Assembly (NCBI GenBank): GCA_013151645.1
Contig: JAADHU010000028.1
Coordinates: 62,001 to 126,000 of the forward strand
From: Gammaproteobacteria bacterium
GTDB taxonomy: Bacteria; Pseudomonadota; Gammaproteobacteria; Steroidobacterales; Woeseiaceae
Direction: 5' to 3'
DNA length: 64,000 nt
Below the pieces are notes generated by a model that worked only from the letters and a program-made list of their open reading frames with translations, did no database searches and was not told the DNA's origin. Below, in pieces: positions 1-8,656 of this stretch (positions are counted from its first letter, which is position 1; every line of letters starts with the position of its first letter). Made by a program: the position numbers and the translations under genes.

Positions 1-2
1 CC

Positions 3-611
3 GGTGCTGGTGGTGCCCAGGCGAACTCGGATACGATCACCATGAGACGTGCGACGGTAGCGGCAACGGCATTGCAGCCCGGCCGCCTGCAAATACAATC
101 GACGCGCCTGCAAGGGCAGATCTTCGATGATGGCGTAAGACCGGCCTCGTTCGGTGCGCCGCCATTGTCGGAAACGCATGACCTGCTGGTGAACTCCTAT
201 TACGTTGCGGCAAATTCGACCCTGATTCCGGGAGTTCCCACGTTGCGCCGCAAGACGCTTGGCGTGAATGGTGGCGCGCCACAAATAACCGATATTGAAG
301 TCGCACCCGGTGTCGAAAATATGCAGTTGCAGTTTGGCGTCGACATGAACGGCGACAACAGCGTGGATCGATACGTCAATCCGGGCGATCCGGTGATCGA
401 TCCCGCCGTTGGCATTGGCGGCGGCTGGGTGCCGACCGCGCGCGTGATGACGGCCAGAATCTGGCTGGTGGTGCGCTCAATCTCGGTAGAAACCGGCATT
501 GTTGACCTGAAGGACTACGAACCCGGTGACGTCGATCTTGGCGTACCCAACGATCAGTTTCGGCGTCTGATGGTGTCGAAAACAATACTGCTGCGCAACA
601 CCAGAACGTAG
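3..611 (+). CDS. pilW: Type IV pilus minor pilin PilW, C-terminal part (cut by window edge)
   Basis: This reading frame is open from the first bases of the window and ends at 611, so only the C-terminal ~200 residues are present and the pilin helix lies upstream. The remaining part has the PilW pattern: a variable beta domain, a 'VENMQLQFGVDMNGD' segment matching the 'IEDFQVLYGED' region of the second PilW in this window, a segment on class transitions ('TARIWLVVRS'), and an end of the form 'RLMVSKTILLRN'. PilW is a minor pilin that works with PilV, PilX and PilE in the inner-membrane priming complex that starts pilus assembly. It is followed after 23 bp by pilX. The PilW call rests on order and on these local similarities. 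Confidence 0.8.
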   Translation, partial: GAGGAQANSDTITMRRATVAATALQPGRLQIQSTRLQGQIFDDGVRPASFGAPPLSETHDLLVNSYYVAANSTLIPGVPTLRRKTLGVNGGAPQITDIEVAPGVENMQLQFGVDMNGDNSVDRYVNPGDPVIDPAVGIGGGWVPTARVMTARIWLVVRSISVETGIVDLKDYEPGDVDLGVPNDQFRRLMVSKTILLRNTRT

Positions 612-634
612 CAGGAATATAGCAGGGCATAGCG

Positions 635-1108
635 ATGAAATATTATTCAGGCAAACGAAACCAGGGTGGCGCGGCGCTTATTGTCGGGCTCATTTTGCTG
701 GTCGTGATCACTGTACTTGCCATTTCCGGCATGAATACGGCGACGACCGAAATCGCGATGGCGAGAAATGATCAAAGCAATGAGAACGCTTTCCAGGCAG
801 CCGAGACCGGACTTGAACAAGCATTGGCGCAGGGCAGTTTCAATACGGTCACCCCGGTGACGCTGACGCAGACCATCAACTCCGGTTATGACGAAATCAG
901 TGTGGATATCACTTTCGAAAGCTCAACGATCGTGCCGGACCGCGCCTTTAGTCTGGGCGTCGGCAGTGGCATTGCGGCTTATCATTTCAATGCGATATCG
1001 ACAGCGGATTCGAAACGAATTGCAGCCGGGCCCGCGACCGATCGTGATGCGTCGGCCGTTCATTCTCAGGCATTTTATAAAATTGGCCCGGAGTCATCGA
1101 CGTTGTAA
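635..1108 (+). CDS. pilX: Type IV pilus assembly protein PilX (copy A)
   Basis: The 157-residue protein begins with a short basic leader, then 'GGAALIVGLILLVVITVLAISGMN', the hydrophobic helix typical of PilX, which lacks the strict prepilin F+1/E+5 pattern. The PilX signature follows: 'TTEIAMARNDQSNENAFQAAETGLEQAL', where the 'AFQAAETGL' stretch is the family hallmark. PilX is a minor pilin that joins PilV, PilW and PilE in the priming subcomplex. The gene lies between pilW and a small secreted protein gene in the same direction, and is shorter than the second copy at 11357-11911 (184 residues). The ATG at 635 gives a normal leader length. Confidence 0.85.
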   Translation: MKYYSGKRNQGGAALIVGLILLVVITVLAISGMNTATTEIAMARNDQSNENAFQAAETGLEQALAQGSFNTVTPVTLTQTINSGYDEISVDITFESSTIVPDRAFSLGVGSGIAAYHFNAISTADSKRIAAGPATDRDASAVHSQAFYKIGPESSTL

Positions 1109-1147
1109 ATCGATGATGATCCGATTCAGGACTTGGAGAACCAGCAA

Positions 1148-1489
1148 ATGAAAATATTAAGATCTTCGCTTTTCGGCCTGGCGCTTGCCGTCAGTCTGTC
1201 AGCGACAGCGGATATGCGGACGATCGCTGCGGCTTATGAAGTGGCCCTCAGCGACATTCAAATGCCGGCTTCCGAAAACGGTGTTTTGGCCTTCAAACAA
1301 TGTTCGACCTGCGATCTTGAGGTTGTCAGCGTTAACGACCACACGCAATACGTTCTCGATCACGAAGACCTGGAGCTTGCCGATTTTCGCCGCTCTCTTG
1401 CGACAGTACGCGATCGATCAGCCGTCAGCGTCACCGTAAAACACCATTTGGAATCAGACACCATTGTGCGGGTCTCGGTCAGTTTGTAG
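1148..1489 (+). CDS. Small secreted protein of unknown function in the pilus operon
   Basis: I do not recognise a family. The 113-residue product starts at the ATG at 1148, nine bases after a GGAG at 1135-1138; an earlier TTG would place the start on top of that site. The first ~22 residues form a signal peptide ('ILRSSLFGLALAVSLSATA'), so the mature protein of ~90 residues is probably periplasmic. It has two cysteines in 'KQCSTCDLEV', which could form a disulfide or bind a ligand, and a repeated V/S beta pattern at its end ('VRVSVSL'). Its place between pilX and pilY1 suggests a role in pilus assembly or PilY1 folding, which is inference from position only. Confidence 0.6.
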   Translation: MKILRSSLFGLALAVSLSATADMRTIAAAYEVALSDIQMPASENGVLAFKQCSTCDLEVVSVNDHTQYVLDHEDLELADFRRSLATVRDRSAVSVTVKHHLESDTIVRVSVSL

Positions 1490-1524
1490 CGATCCGGGAC
1501 GACTTAAGAGAAAGGGATAAGATC

Positions 1525-4500
1525 ATGAAGATCGACACGAACAGAGTCACATGGACGAGCCTTGCCTGCGCATTTACGCTTGTATCGGGTGCGCCGGCCT
1601 GGGCCGACGACACCGAATTACTTTTGGTCACGCCGGCGAGCGCCGCGAATACGTTCGATACCAATATCCTCATGGTTATCGATTCGTCGGGCAGCATGGG
1701 TTCGGACGAAGAGGTCAACCAGCCCTACGACGGCACTACGACTTATCCGACTGGCCCGGGCAGCTGCGATGCCAGCAAAATGTATTGGAGCACGACCGGG
1801 GTTACACCGAATTGTAACGCCGGTAATGACCGCTTCATCGACAAGACGTCGTTTTTGTGTGCCGAGGCAACACGACAGGTCGACGGCATTGGAATCTACA
1901 AAGATTTAATGGTACAGCATCGCGTGGATAATACCGGCGCCGTTCGCTGGGAGAATCTGGAATCGGGAAATATGACCGATATCGTGGAATGCCGGGCTGA
2001 TTCCGGCGTCGACGGCATCGGACCTGACACCTACGCACAGGCTGGCACCGATCTCGCTGCGTACACCGCGGACCCGACCAAAGAAATCGCCTGGGGCAGC
2101 GGTCCGGCCTCTCAGTTTTACACCGTTTATGACGGAAATTATCTTAACTGGATTGCCAACCCGACGCTTGTCACGATGAGCCGAATCGATATCGTCAAAA
2201 CGGCAACCAAGATTGCGATGTCGTCAATCAGTCGGTCCAATATCGGTATCATGCGATTTAACGGTAACGATGGCGGTATGGTCATTCAATCGATGATCGA
2301 CCTTGACAGCAATCGAGCTGCACTCGATGCCGTGGTGGACGGTATTAACGCCGGGGGCAATACGCCGCTGGCCGAAACGTTATACGAAGCAGCCTTGTAT
2401 TGGACGGGCGCACCCGCCGAATTCGGCAGCTATGCAATCAGCGATGCCGATGCGTTTGCGACGATAGCACCGACGCCGGAACAATACCTCGCGCCACAGA
2501 GCCCCGTCTGCACGAAAAACTTTAACGTCGTGCTGACGGACGGCACGCCGACGCAGGATGTTGAAGCACAGGTTCTTGCTCCAACCCTGCCGAATTTCGC
2601 CAGCAAACTGGGGCGAGCTACCTGTACCGGCGCCGGCAATGGTAGTTGTCTCGACGACATCGCAGAATATTTGTCACTGCCGGACATTGACGGTTTGCAG
2701 CCAGGCGATCAGTCGGTTACCACCCACACAATCGGCTTTACAATCAATCTGCCCATTCTGAAGGATACCGCCGAGGTCTCCGGTGGCGAATATTTCCTGG
2801 CCGACGACGTCGAAAGCCTGACTCTGGCACTTCTGGAAATATTTCAGGATGCCAGTGAGCAGTCGCTTTCTTTTACCTCGCCAGCGGTCGCGGTCAACGC
2901 GTTTAACCGGACACAGAATCTCAACGACCTGTACATGACCGTTTTCAAGTCCAGAAGCAAAACGCACTGGCCAGGGAACCTCAAGAAATACCGCCTGTTG
3001 AACGGAGAAATTACGGACGTCAATGGCGCTCCGGCCGTCAATGCAGCAACTGGCTTCTTTTTGGATACGGCGACCAGTTTCTGGACGGCGAGCGGGCCAG
3101 ACGGCAAGGAAGTTGAACTAGGCGGAGCCGCAAACAATCTGCCGGCCCCCTCTTCCAGAATCATGTTTACCAACAATGGCGACTCCGATCTCACCGCCGG
3201 TAGCAATGCTTTGTCCACCGCCAATTCCGGCGCTTATGTGCCAGGTGACTTCGGTCTCACGGGCGCCGCCAACGAACCCAGCCTGGACGATCTGATCGAT
3301 TGGGCTCGAGGCGTTGACGTACGTGACGAAGATAACGACGTGACCACGACCGTCAGAAACGCTATGGGAGATCCGTTGCATTCCCAGCCGGCGGCTGTCG
3401 TCTACGGCGGCACGGCGGGCAGTGAAGACGTCGTGGTGTACACGGCGACCAATGATGGCTATTTGCACGCAGTCGATGCGGCGACCGGTACTGAGCTCTG
3501 GTCGTTTATTCCGAAGGAATTGCTGCCCAGACTGTCGGAGTTATATTTTGATCCCGATACGAATTTCAAGAGTTACGGAATTGACGGCGACGTTGTTTCC
3601 GTGGTCGTGGACAGAAATAACAACGGTATTATCGATGGCACAGATTTTGTTCATCTCGTCTTCGGCATGCGCCGCGGCGGCAACAGCTATTATGCCCTGG
3701 ATGTAACCGACAAGAATTCCCCGCAATTGATGTGGAACGTTACCATTCCCGGTTCCGGTCAAAGCTGGTCCACTCCCGTTATTACCAAGGTAAGAATCAA
3801 TGATCCGGCGTTGAACGCAGACGAGGCGGTTGTCATTCTCGGTGCAGGTTACGATCCCGTACACGATACCAACGCTTTTCCGACGACAGCAGACAATGCC
3901 GGTGCCGGCTTGCTAATGCTCGACTTGAAATCGGGCGCAGAACTCTGGCGTGCCAGCAACGACGTCACCGCCGACCTGACGGTTTCGGCAATGACGCGTG
4001 CATTCCCGGCGCAGGTTCGCGTTGTGGACTTGAATGGCGATCGCATTGCAGACCGCATGTACGCGGCTGATGTGGGCGGACAACTGTGGCGATTCGATAT
4101 TTTTAACGGACAGCCCGCATCGAGTCTGGTTACCGGCGGCGTCATCGCCCGGTTAGGAGCAGAGGGAATTCCGACCCCTACCGCGGGTGATACGCGGCGC
4201 ATATACAACGCCGTGGACGTCGCAATGTTCAGTGATCCCATACAGGGTCGACGATTCATCTCCGCCAGCGTCGGCACCGGATACCGTGCACACCCGCTGG
4301 ATAAAACGGCGAACGATCGGTTCTATTCTTTCCGCGACAAAGACGTCTTCAACCGCCTGACGCAGGCTGAATACGACGGTTACGATATTGCCGTCGATGG
4401 CGACTTCGTCGAGGTAGGCGGATCAACCCAGGCGGTTGTCACAACCAACGACCGCGGTTGGCAATTTACACTACCGGCGGACCAGAAAGTGCTGGCCACT

Positions 4501-4863
4501 GCGCGAACGTTTAATGACGAATTATTTTTCGTAGCGTTCGCGCCGGATACGGTTGCCGCCGCTGACTGCCAGGTTCAGGTCGGACGAAATTTCCTGTACC
4601 GCGTCAGCATCGTCAACGGCGATCCCGTCGTGAATAATCTCGACTCTGTTCTGGATGCGGACGCCGACAACGAGCGCGTCTCTGATCTCGCCCAGGGCGG
4701 CATCGCGCCATCACCGACCTTCCTGTTCCCCAGCCCGGCGGCCGGTTGCGTCGGTGCAGCATGTTCGCCGCCACCCATTATGTGCGTAGGTGCCGAGTGC
4801 AGCCCGCCAGGATTCCAAAATAACCCGGTGCGTACCCTGTGGACACAGGACGGCATTAACTAG
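1525..4863 (+). CDS. pilY1: PilY1 tip adhesin / assembly factor (copy A)
   Basis: The 1112-residue protein has a signal peptide (about residues 1-28), then a von Willebrand A-like domain with a MIDAS motif 'DSSGSMG' at residues 53-59, and a C-terminal beta-propeller of the PilY1 type. Around residue 836 'DLNGDRIADRMYAADVGGQ' forms the acidic loop corresponding to the PilY1 calcium site. PilY1 proteins sit at the pilus tip or surface, help pilus extension and retraction, and act in adhesion and surface sensing. An odd feature is the C-terminus, where the nine-residue unit CVGAxCSPP occurs twice a few residues apart before a final tail. The gene ends directly against pilE (TAG then ATG). Confidence 0.92.
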   Translation: MKIDTNRVTWTSLACAFTLVSGAPAWADDTELLLVTPASAANTFDTNILMVIDSSGSMGSDEEVNQPYDGTTTYPTGPGSCDASKMYWSTTGVTPNCNAGNDRFIDKTSFLCAEATRQVDGIGIYKDLMVQHRVDNTGAVRWENLESGNMTDIVECRADSGVDGIGPDTYAQAGTDLAAYTADPTKEIAWGSGPASQFYTVYDGNYLNWIANPTLVTMSRIDIVKTATKIAMSSISRSNIGIMRFNGNDGGMVIQSMIDLDSNRAALDAVVDGINAGGNTPLAETLYEAALYWTGAPAEFGSYAISDADAFATIAPTPEQYLAPQSPVCTKNFNVVLTDGTPTQDVEAQVLAPTLPNFASKLGRATCTGAGNGSCLDDIAEYLSLPDIDGLQPGDQSVTTHTIGFTINLPILKDTAEVSGGEYFLADDVESLTLALLEIFQDASEQSLSFTSPAVAVNAFNRTQNLNDLYMTVFKSRSKTHWPGNLKKYRLLNGEITDVNGAPAVNAATGFFLDTATSFWTASGPDGKEVELGGAANNLPAPSSRIMFTNNGDSDLTAGSNALSTANSGAYVPGDFGLTGAANEPSLDDLIDWARGVDVRDEDNDVTTTVRNAMGDPLHSQPAAVVYGGTAGSEDVVVYTATNDGYLHAVDAATGTELWSFIPKELLPRLSELYFDPDTNFKSYGIDGDVVSVVVDRNNNGIIDGTDFVHLVFGMRRGGNSYYALDVTDKNSPQLMWNVTIPGSGQSWSTPVITKVRINDPALNADEAVVILGAGYDPVHDTNAFPTTADNAGAGLLMLDLKSGAELWRASNDVTADLTVSAMTRAFPAQVRVVDLNGDRIADRMYAADVGGQLWRFDIFNGQPASSLVTGGVIARLGAEGIPTPTAGDTRRIYNAVDVAMFSDPIQGRRFISASVGTGYRAHPLDKTANDRFYSFRDKDVFNRLTQAEYDGYDIAVDGDFVEVGGSTQAVVTTNDRGWQFTLPADQKVLATARTFNDELFFVAFAPDTVAAADCQVQVGRNFLYRVSIVNGDPVVNNLDSVLDADADNERVSDLAQGGIAPSPTFLFPSPAAGCVGAACSPPPIMCVGAECSPPGFQNNPVRTLWTQDGIN

Positions 4864-5310
4864 ATGAAAATGCCCGCACGAAGATTGTCGATGCGCAAGT
4901 ACGTTGCCGGCGTAACGCTCATGGAACTGATGATAGTCGTCGTGATCGTCGGCATTCTTGCGGTCGTCGGCTACCCGAACTACCGCGACTTTGCGGCGCG
5001 CGCAAAACGCACCGAGGCAAAAGCTGCGCTGTTGCAAATAGCGACCAATCAGGAGCGCTTTTACCTGAATAACAACACGTACACCAATGACTTGACCAAT
5101 CTTGGCTTTCCTGTCGCTGGCACCTACACAACGGACAGCGGCTCGTATGATGTTAGTATCGTAGCTGGCGCGAATGCAAACAGTTATACGGCTATCGCAT
5201 CATTCAGACTGGGTGGCGCAGAAGCCGGCAAGTGCTTAACGTTTACCATTGACGGCGCGGGGGCCAGAACGTCCGCACCGCTTGCCGATTGCTGGACCCG
5301 CTCGCGGTAA
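4864..5310 (+). CDS. pilE: Minor pilin PilE (copy A)
   Basis: The 148-residue type IV pilin-like protein has a prepilin cleavage site of the form 'AG/VTLMELMIVV'. Glu at +5 is present, but +1 is Val instead of the usual Phe. The helix continues 'VIVGILAVVGYPNYRDF', followed by 'RAKRTEAKAALLQIATNQERFYLNNNTY', the standard PilE pattern, and a C-terminal disulfide pair (Cys in 'GKCLTF' and 'ADCWTR'). The first ATG (4864) gives a 16-residue leader; an internal ATG at 4891 would give seven residues and is a real alternative. In this operon type PilE is a minor pilin of the priming complex. The second copy is at 15891-16334. Confidence 0.88.
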   Translation: MKMPARRLSMRKYVAGVTLMELMIVVVIVGILAVVGYPNYRDFAARAKRTEAKAALLQIATNQERFYLNNNTYTNDLTNLGFPVAGTYTTDSGSYDVSIVAGANANSYTAIASFRLGGAEAGKCLTFTIDGAGARTSAPLADCWTRSR

Positions 5311-5329
5311 GAAGAGAAAGTGCCGAACA

Positions 5330-5851
5330 TCAAGACTTGGCCGCTGCCCTGCCGGAGATAAACAACGCATCGATAATAATCAATCCGGCGCCGACCGAAA
5401 TAGCAGCATCGGCCACATTGAACGACGGGAACGGCCAACCGGCGATCCACACCTGGAAGAAATCAACGACGTATCCCAACCGAATCCGGTCGAGGACGTT
5501 GCCCACCGCACCACCGAGAATCAGGATCAGACCCGACGTCAGAACGGACAGCTTTTCCTTCCTTAACTGAAAAATCCAGGCGACGATGACCGCACTAACG
5601 ATCGTCGCCAGCACGGTAAAAAACCATCGCTGCCAACCGCCCGCATCGGCGAGGAAACTGAAGGCCGCTCCTTCGTTTCGTTGATGCGTGATATTGATGA
5701 AAGAATTGACCGGTATCCTGTCGTAAAGGGGAACCCATTTAACAATGGCGAACTTCGTCAATTGATCAAGACCGACAATAACGGTCGAGGCGATCATCCA
5801 TAACGCGAATGGCTTCCACGTGCTCGGTTGTTTGCTGGCCGCTTCATTCAA
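5330..5851 (-). CDS. lspA: Lipoprotein signal peptidase LspA
   Basis: This inner-membrane aspartyl protease cuts prolipoproteins before the lipidated Cys. The 173-residue protein has four membrane segments and the two catalytic-Asp boxes: 'GGAVGNVLDRIRLGYVVDF' and 'FNVADAAISVG'. Family motifs 'DQLTKF' and 'NEGAAFSFL' are also present. The start is probably a TTG at 5851, with GAGG about ten bases upstream; the next Met lies inside the first membrane helix. The gene follows ribF after 25 bp, where ileS is normally found, and converges on pilE with a 19-bp gap. Confidence 0.95.
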   Translation of the reverse strand: MNEAASKQPSTWKPFALWMIASTVIVGLDQLTKFAIVKWVPLYDRIPVNSFINITHQRNEGAAFSFLADAGGWQRWFFTVLATIVSAVIVAWIFQLRKEKLSVLTSGLILILGGAVGNVLDRIRLGYVVDFFQVWIAGWPFPSFNVADAAISVGAGLIIIDALFISGRAAAKS

Positions 5852-5876
5852 TTTTCTGCTTCCTCATTGGTTAATT

Positions 5877-6812
5877 TCACGTCGGTCGTTCGGACAGAAT
5901 CAAGCTGGCCCTGGCCATGTGACTGACCATATGATCGACGAGTTTTTCGACAGTATCGAAGTCTTCCTGATCACTGACTCGCGCGATGAAATCGACATCG
6001 AGCTGTGCTCCGCCGACGTCATGATCGCACTGCGGTATGTGCAAGGCGAAATACGATCCGAAGACGGCATTCGCCTGACTTCTCCCAATGCAGGCAACGG
6101 CATCAAGCGACTTTTCCGCAATGCCGCCAACTTTAACAGCAAATACACCTCGCACTGCGCTCTCACGACGCTGCAGATTGACGAATATTGCCGGCACATC
6201 GTGCGGCCGCCGTTCCTGGCGCATGACTTTGCCGGACATCCGGTAATACCGTCCCAACAATAGCCGCGCCCGCTGCATTTCGCCCCCTCGAAGCGCATTT
6301 CGAATAGCGGTACTACTTACCCTCTCACCCGCCAACATTACGCTGGGTACGTCTTCAACGCTGAAATCCAGTGCCCGGCCTGCGCGCTGCAACTGCTCCA
6401 GATTGCCCTCCCGATTCCTCGCAAAAACGAAATCGTCACCGATCACCAGGTGTCGCACGTTCAATGCATGTATCAGTAGTTTCCTGATAAACGTATCAGC
6501 TGAAATATTTCGCATCTCGGCATCAAACTTCGGGCAGTAGAAAACGTCGAAACCCATGCTGTCGAGCGCAATGAATTTTTCACGAAAGCGTGTCAATCGG
6601 GCTGGCGGATCATTCGCCGCGAAATACTCTTTCGGCGTCGGTTCAAAGCTCATGACAATCGCGGCGAGATCACGCGCCACGGCCTCTTCAAGAACGCGTT
6701 CCAGCAATCGCCGGTGGCCCAGATGCAAGCCATCGAAAGCACCAATGGTGACGACACTTCCGCCGGTCACTCGGGAGAACGGGAATGCGCTGTCTGTCCG
6801 TGCTAGATACAT
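5877..6812 (-). CDS. ribF: RibF-family FAD synthetase with a degenerate riboflavin-kinase domain
   Basis: Normal RibF makes FMN from riboflavin (C-terminal kinase) and FAD from FMN (N-terminal adenylyltransferase). The N-terminal domain is intact: 'TIGAFDGLHLGH', 'VIGDDFVFARNREG' and 'SSTAIRNALRGG'. The C-terminal domain aligns over its length, but 'GFPTAN' has become 'DVPAIF', the 'NIGTRPT' loop has become 'CIGRSQA', and the catalytic Glu of 'LEVHL' is Ala in 'FALHI'. The frame is continuous, so this is not a frameshift. I chose the ATG at 6812 because it gives the family-like N-terminus 'MYLAR'; a GTG at 6827 would overlap the murJ stop by one base. The likely activity is FMN adenylylation only. 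Confidence 0.9.
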   Translation of the reverse strand: MYLARTDSAFPFSRVTGGSVVTIGAFDGLHLGHRRLLERVLEEAVARDLAAIVMSFEPTPKEYFAANDPPARLTRFREKFIALDSMGFDVFYCPKFDAEMRNISADTFIRKLLIHALNVRHLVIGDDFVFARNREGNLEQLQRAGRALDFSVEDVPSVMLAGERVSSTAIRNALRGGEMQRARLLLGRYYRMSGKVMRQERRPHDVPAIFVNLQRRESAVRGVFAVKVGGIAEKSLDAVACIGRSQANAVFGSYFALHIPQCDHDVGGAQLDVDFIARVSDQEDFDTVEKLVDHMVSHMARASLILSERPT

Positions 6813-6826
6813 GCCATTCGCGTTCA

Positions 6827-8449
6827 CTAGTCAGTACGCAATCGTAGTGTCGCCGATCTGACACCGAGCACGAAAAGCACCGCGGTATAGACAGCGGCAC
6901 CCACCGCCACATCCAATAGCACAGAGAATACCCGGCTCGAACCATCCAGTTCAATCCACCACTCAAGCGGCCGCGACAGTAACGTGAGACAAAACACCAT
7001 GCCAATATTGGCCAGCAAGAACTTCAATAACAGGGAACGCCATCCCGAAGAATGGTGAACGATTCCATCACGACGCAGGCCCCGGTACAATAACCAGGCG
7101 TTGACGAGCGCCGCGATCGAAATTGCAAGCGCCAGCCCGGCATGCGTACCGACGTATCCGGCTCGCTGCATAAAATACGCCAAAGTCACACTGAGTATGA
7201 AATTGACGCCGAGAGCGATCAGACCGATTTTTACGGGCGTTCGTGTATCTTCGCGAGCAAAATAGGCCGGAGCAAGTATTTTTACGAAAGAAAAGCCGAC
7301 GAGCCCGACCGAAAACGCCTGCAGGCTCAGCGCCGTCATACGAACGTCGAATTTGCTGAATGCGCCACCGTAGAAAATCGCAGCGACCAGCGGCTCGGCC
7401 AATACAATCAGCCCGCACGCCGCTGGAACCGCGATCAATACGACAAGCTTCATCGACCAATCGACGGTATTGGAAAACTCTTTCTTGGAATTCGCAGCAT
7501 GTTGTCGTGACAAATACGGCAATGTTACGGTTGCCAGCGCGATACCGAACAAGCCCAGCGGGAACTCCATTAGTCGGTCTGAAAAATAGAGCAAGCTGAT
7601 TTTCCCGACACCGAGGAGCGAGGCAATAATCCCGCCGAGCAGGACGTTTATTTGTGCCACTGATGAGCCGAATATCGCCGGCAGCATGAGTTTGCCAATA
7701 CGCCGCACGCCGCTGTGCCCCGGCCGCCATTTGGGCCTGGGGATCGCCTTTATCCTGGCGAGGAACGGTAGTTGGAACGCCAGTTGAATTACTCCGGCGA
7801 CCAGCACAGCGTAAGCGAGCGCCATACCCGGCTCGTCAAGCAGAGGAGAAAGCCAAATCGCGAAAGCGATCAGCACCGCGTTAAGGATAACCGGCGTGAA
7901 AGCCGGCACCGCGAATTTTCCGTAGGTATTGAGAATTCCACCGGCAAAGGCGGTTAGCGACACGAAAAAAAGATACGGAAACGTAAATCGCAACATCAAC
8001 GTCGCGAGGTCGAATCGCCCATCATCACCGATAAATCCTGGCGCGACGATCAATACCAGTAGCGGTGCTGCGACGACGCCGATTGCGGTCACTACAACCA
8101 GAATTAACCCCAGCGTACCGGCTACCGCATCGACCAGCCGCCGTGCCTCTTCATGACTATGGCCTTCGCGATACCGCGCCATAACCGGCACAAAACCTTG
8201 CGAAAAGGCCCCTTCGGCAAAAAACCGGCGCAACATGTTCGGGATTCGATTGGCAACAATAAACGCGTCCATGACAATCGTCGCACCGAATAAGCGTGCG
8301 AAGACGATGTCGCGAATCAGCCCAAGAATACGTGACAGCAGCGTCATTGCACTGACGACTGAGGTCGACTTCAACAGGCCCCGACCCGAAATCAGCAGCG
8401 AGGGCTTTCGCGGGGGACGGGGATTGTCAGGTATGTCTTGAAAAGCCAT
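6827..8449 (-). CDS. murJ: Lipid II flippase MurJ
   Basis: The 540-residue multi-spanning membrane protein belongs to the MATE/MOP-type flippases and moves lipid II across the inner membrane for peptidoglycan synthesis. The N-terminus carries the family signature 'LSRILGLIRDIVFARLFGA' followed by 'DAFIVANRIPNMLRRFFAEGAFSQGFVPV'. About 14 hydrophobic segments can be counted. The ~30 residues before the first helix are proline- and basic-rich, slightly longer than usual. It is the first gene of a minus-strand unit murJ-ribF-lspA and is divergent from rpsT, a standard gammaproteobacterial order. Confidence 0.95.
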   Translation of the reverse strand: MAFQDIPDNPRPPRKPSLLISGRGLLKSTSVVSAMTLLSRILGLIRDIVFARLFGATIVMDAFIVANRIPNMLRRFFAEGAFSQGFVPVMARYREGHSHEEARRLVDAVAGTLGLILVVVTAIGVVAAPLLVLIVAPGFIGDDGRFDLATLMLRFTFPYLFFVSLTAFAGGILNTYGKFAVPAFTPVILNAVLIAFAIWLSPLLDEPGMALAYAVLVAGVIQLAFQLPFLARIKAIPRPKWRPGHSGVRRIGKLMLPAIFGSSVAQINVLLGGIIASLLGVGKISLLYFSDRLMEFPLGLFGIALATVTLPYLSRQHAANSKKEFSNTVDWSMKLVVLIAVPAACGLIVLAEPLVAAIFYGGAFSKFDVRMTALSLQAFSVGLVGFSFVKILAPAYFAREDTRTPVKIGLIALGVNFILSVTLAYFMQRAGYVGTHAGLALAISIAALVNAWLLYRGLRRDGIVHHSSGWRSLLLKFLLANIGMVFCLTLLSRPLEWWIELDGSSRVFSVLLDVAVGAAVYTAVLFVLGVRSATLRLRTD

Positions 8450-8561
8450 TGTCGGCTCGTAATTGAGGCAGCAGTGGGCGCTAGTCTATCCTGAAATGCG
8501 GCGGAAAATCAGTCATTTAGCCTTAAAATGTCCCGGAGCCGCCGGTCGGTACCGCAGGTTG

Positions 8562-8590
8562 TTGACAATGCGCCACCAGCCACGAATAAT
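8562..8590 (+). promoter_or_regulatory. Probable sigma-70 promoter of rpsT
   Basis: A perfect -35 box TTGACA (8562-8567) is followed after 17 bp by AATAAT (8585-8590), a 5-of-6 match to the -10 box. Transcription would start near 8597, giving an rpsT leader of about 60 nt. The spacing and both hexamers are close to consensus, as expected for a ribosomal protein gene. Confidence 0.65.
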
Positions 8591-8605
8591 ACGCGGCTCT
8601 TTGCA

Positions 8606-8634
8606 CCCGGGTGGACGGTTTCCCCGGGCTTTTT
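8606..8634 (+). terminator. Terminator-like hairpin in the rpsT leader
   Basis: CCCGGG at 8606-8611 pairs with CCCGGG at 8623-8628 around an 11-nt loop and is followed by CTTTTT (8629-8634). This has the form of a short intrinsic terminator but lies between the rpsT promoter and its GTG start. It may work as an attenuator or as a translational control structure. S20 genes are known in E. coli to be autoregulated at translation, but this exact structure is not one I know. Confidence 0.4.
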
Positions 8635-8656
8635 CCAAATCAAACGGAATAATCGC

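Noticed and set aside
6190-6245. Possible frameshift explaining the lost PTAN motif in RibF
   Set aside because: The other frames do not restore 'GFPTAN', and the sequence on both sides aligns with RibF in the same frame, so point changes explain it better.
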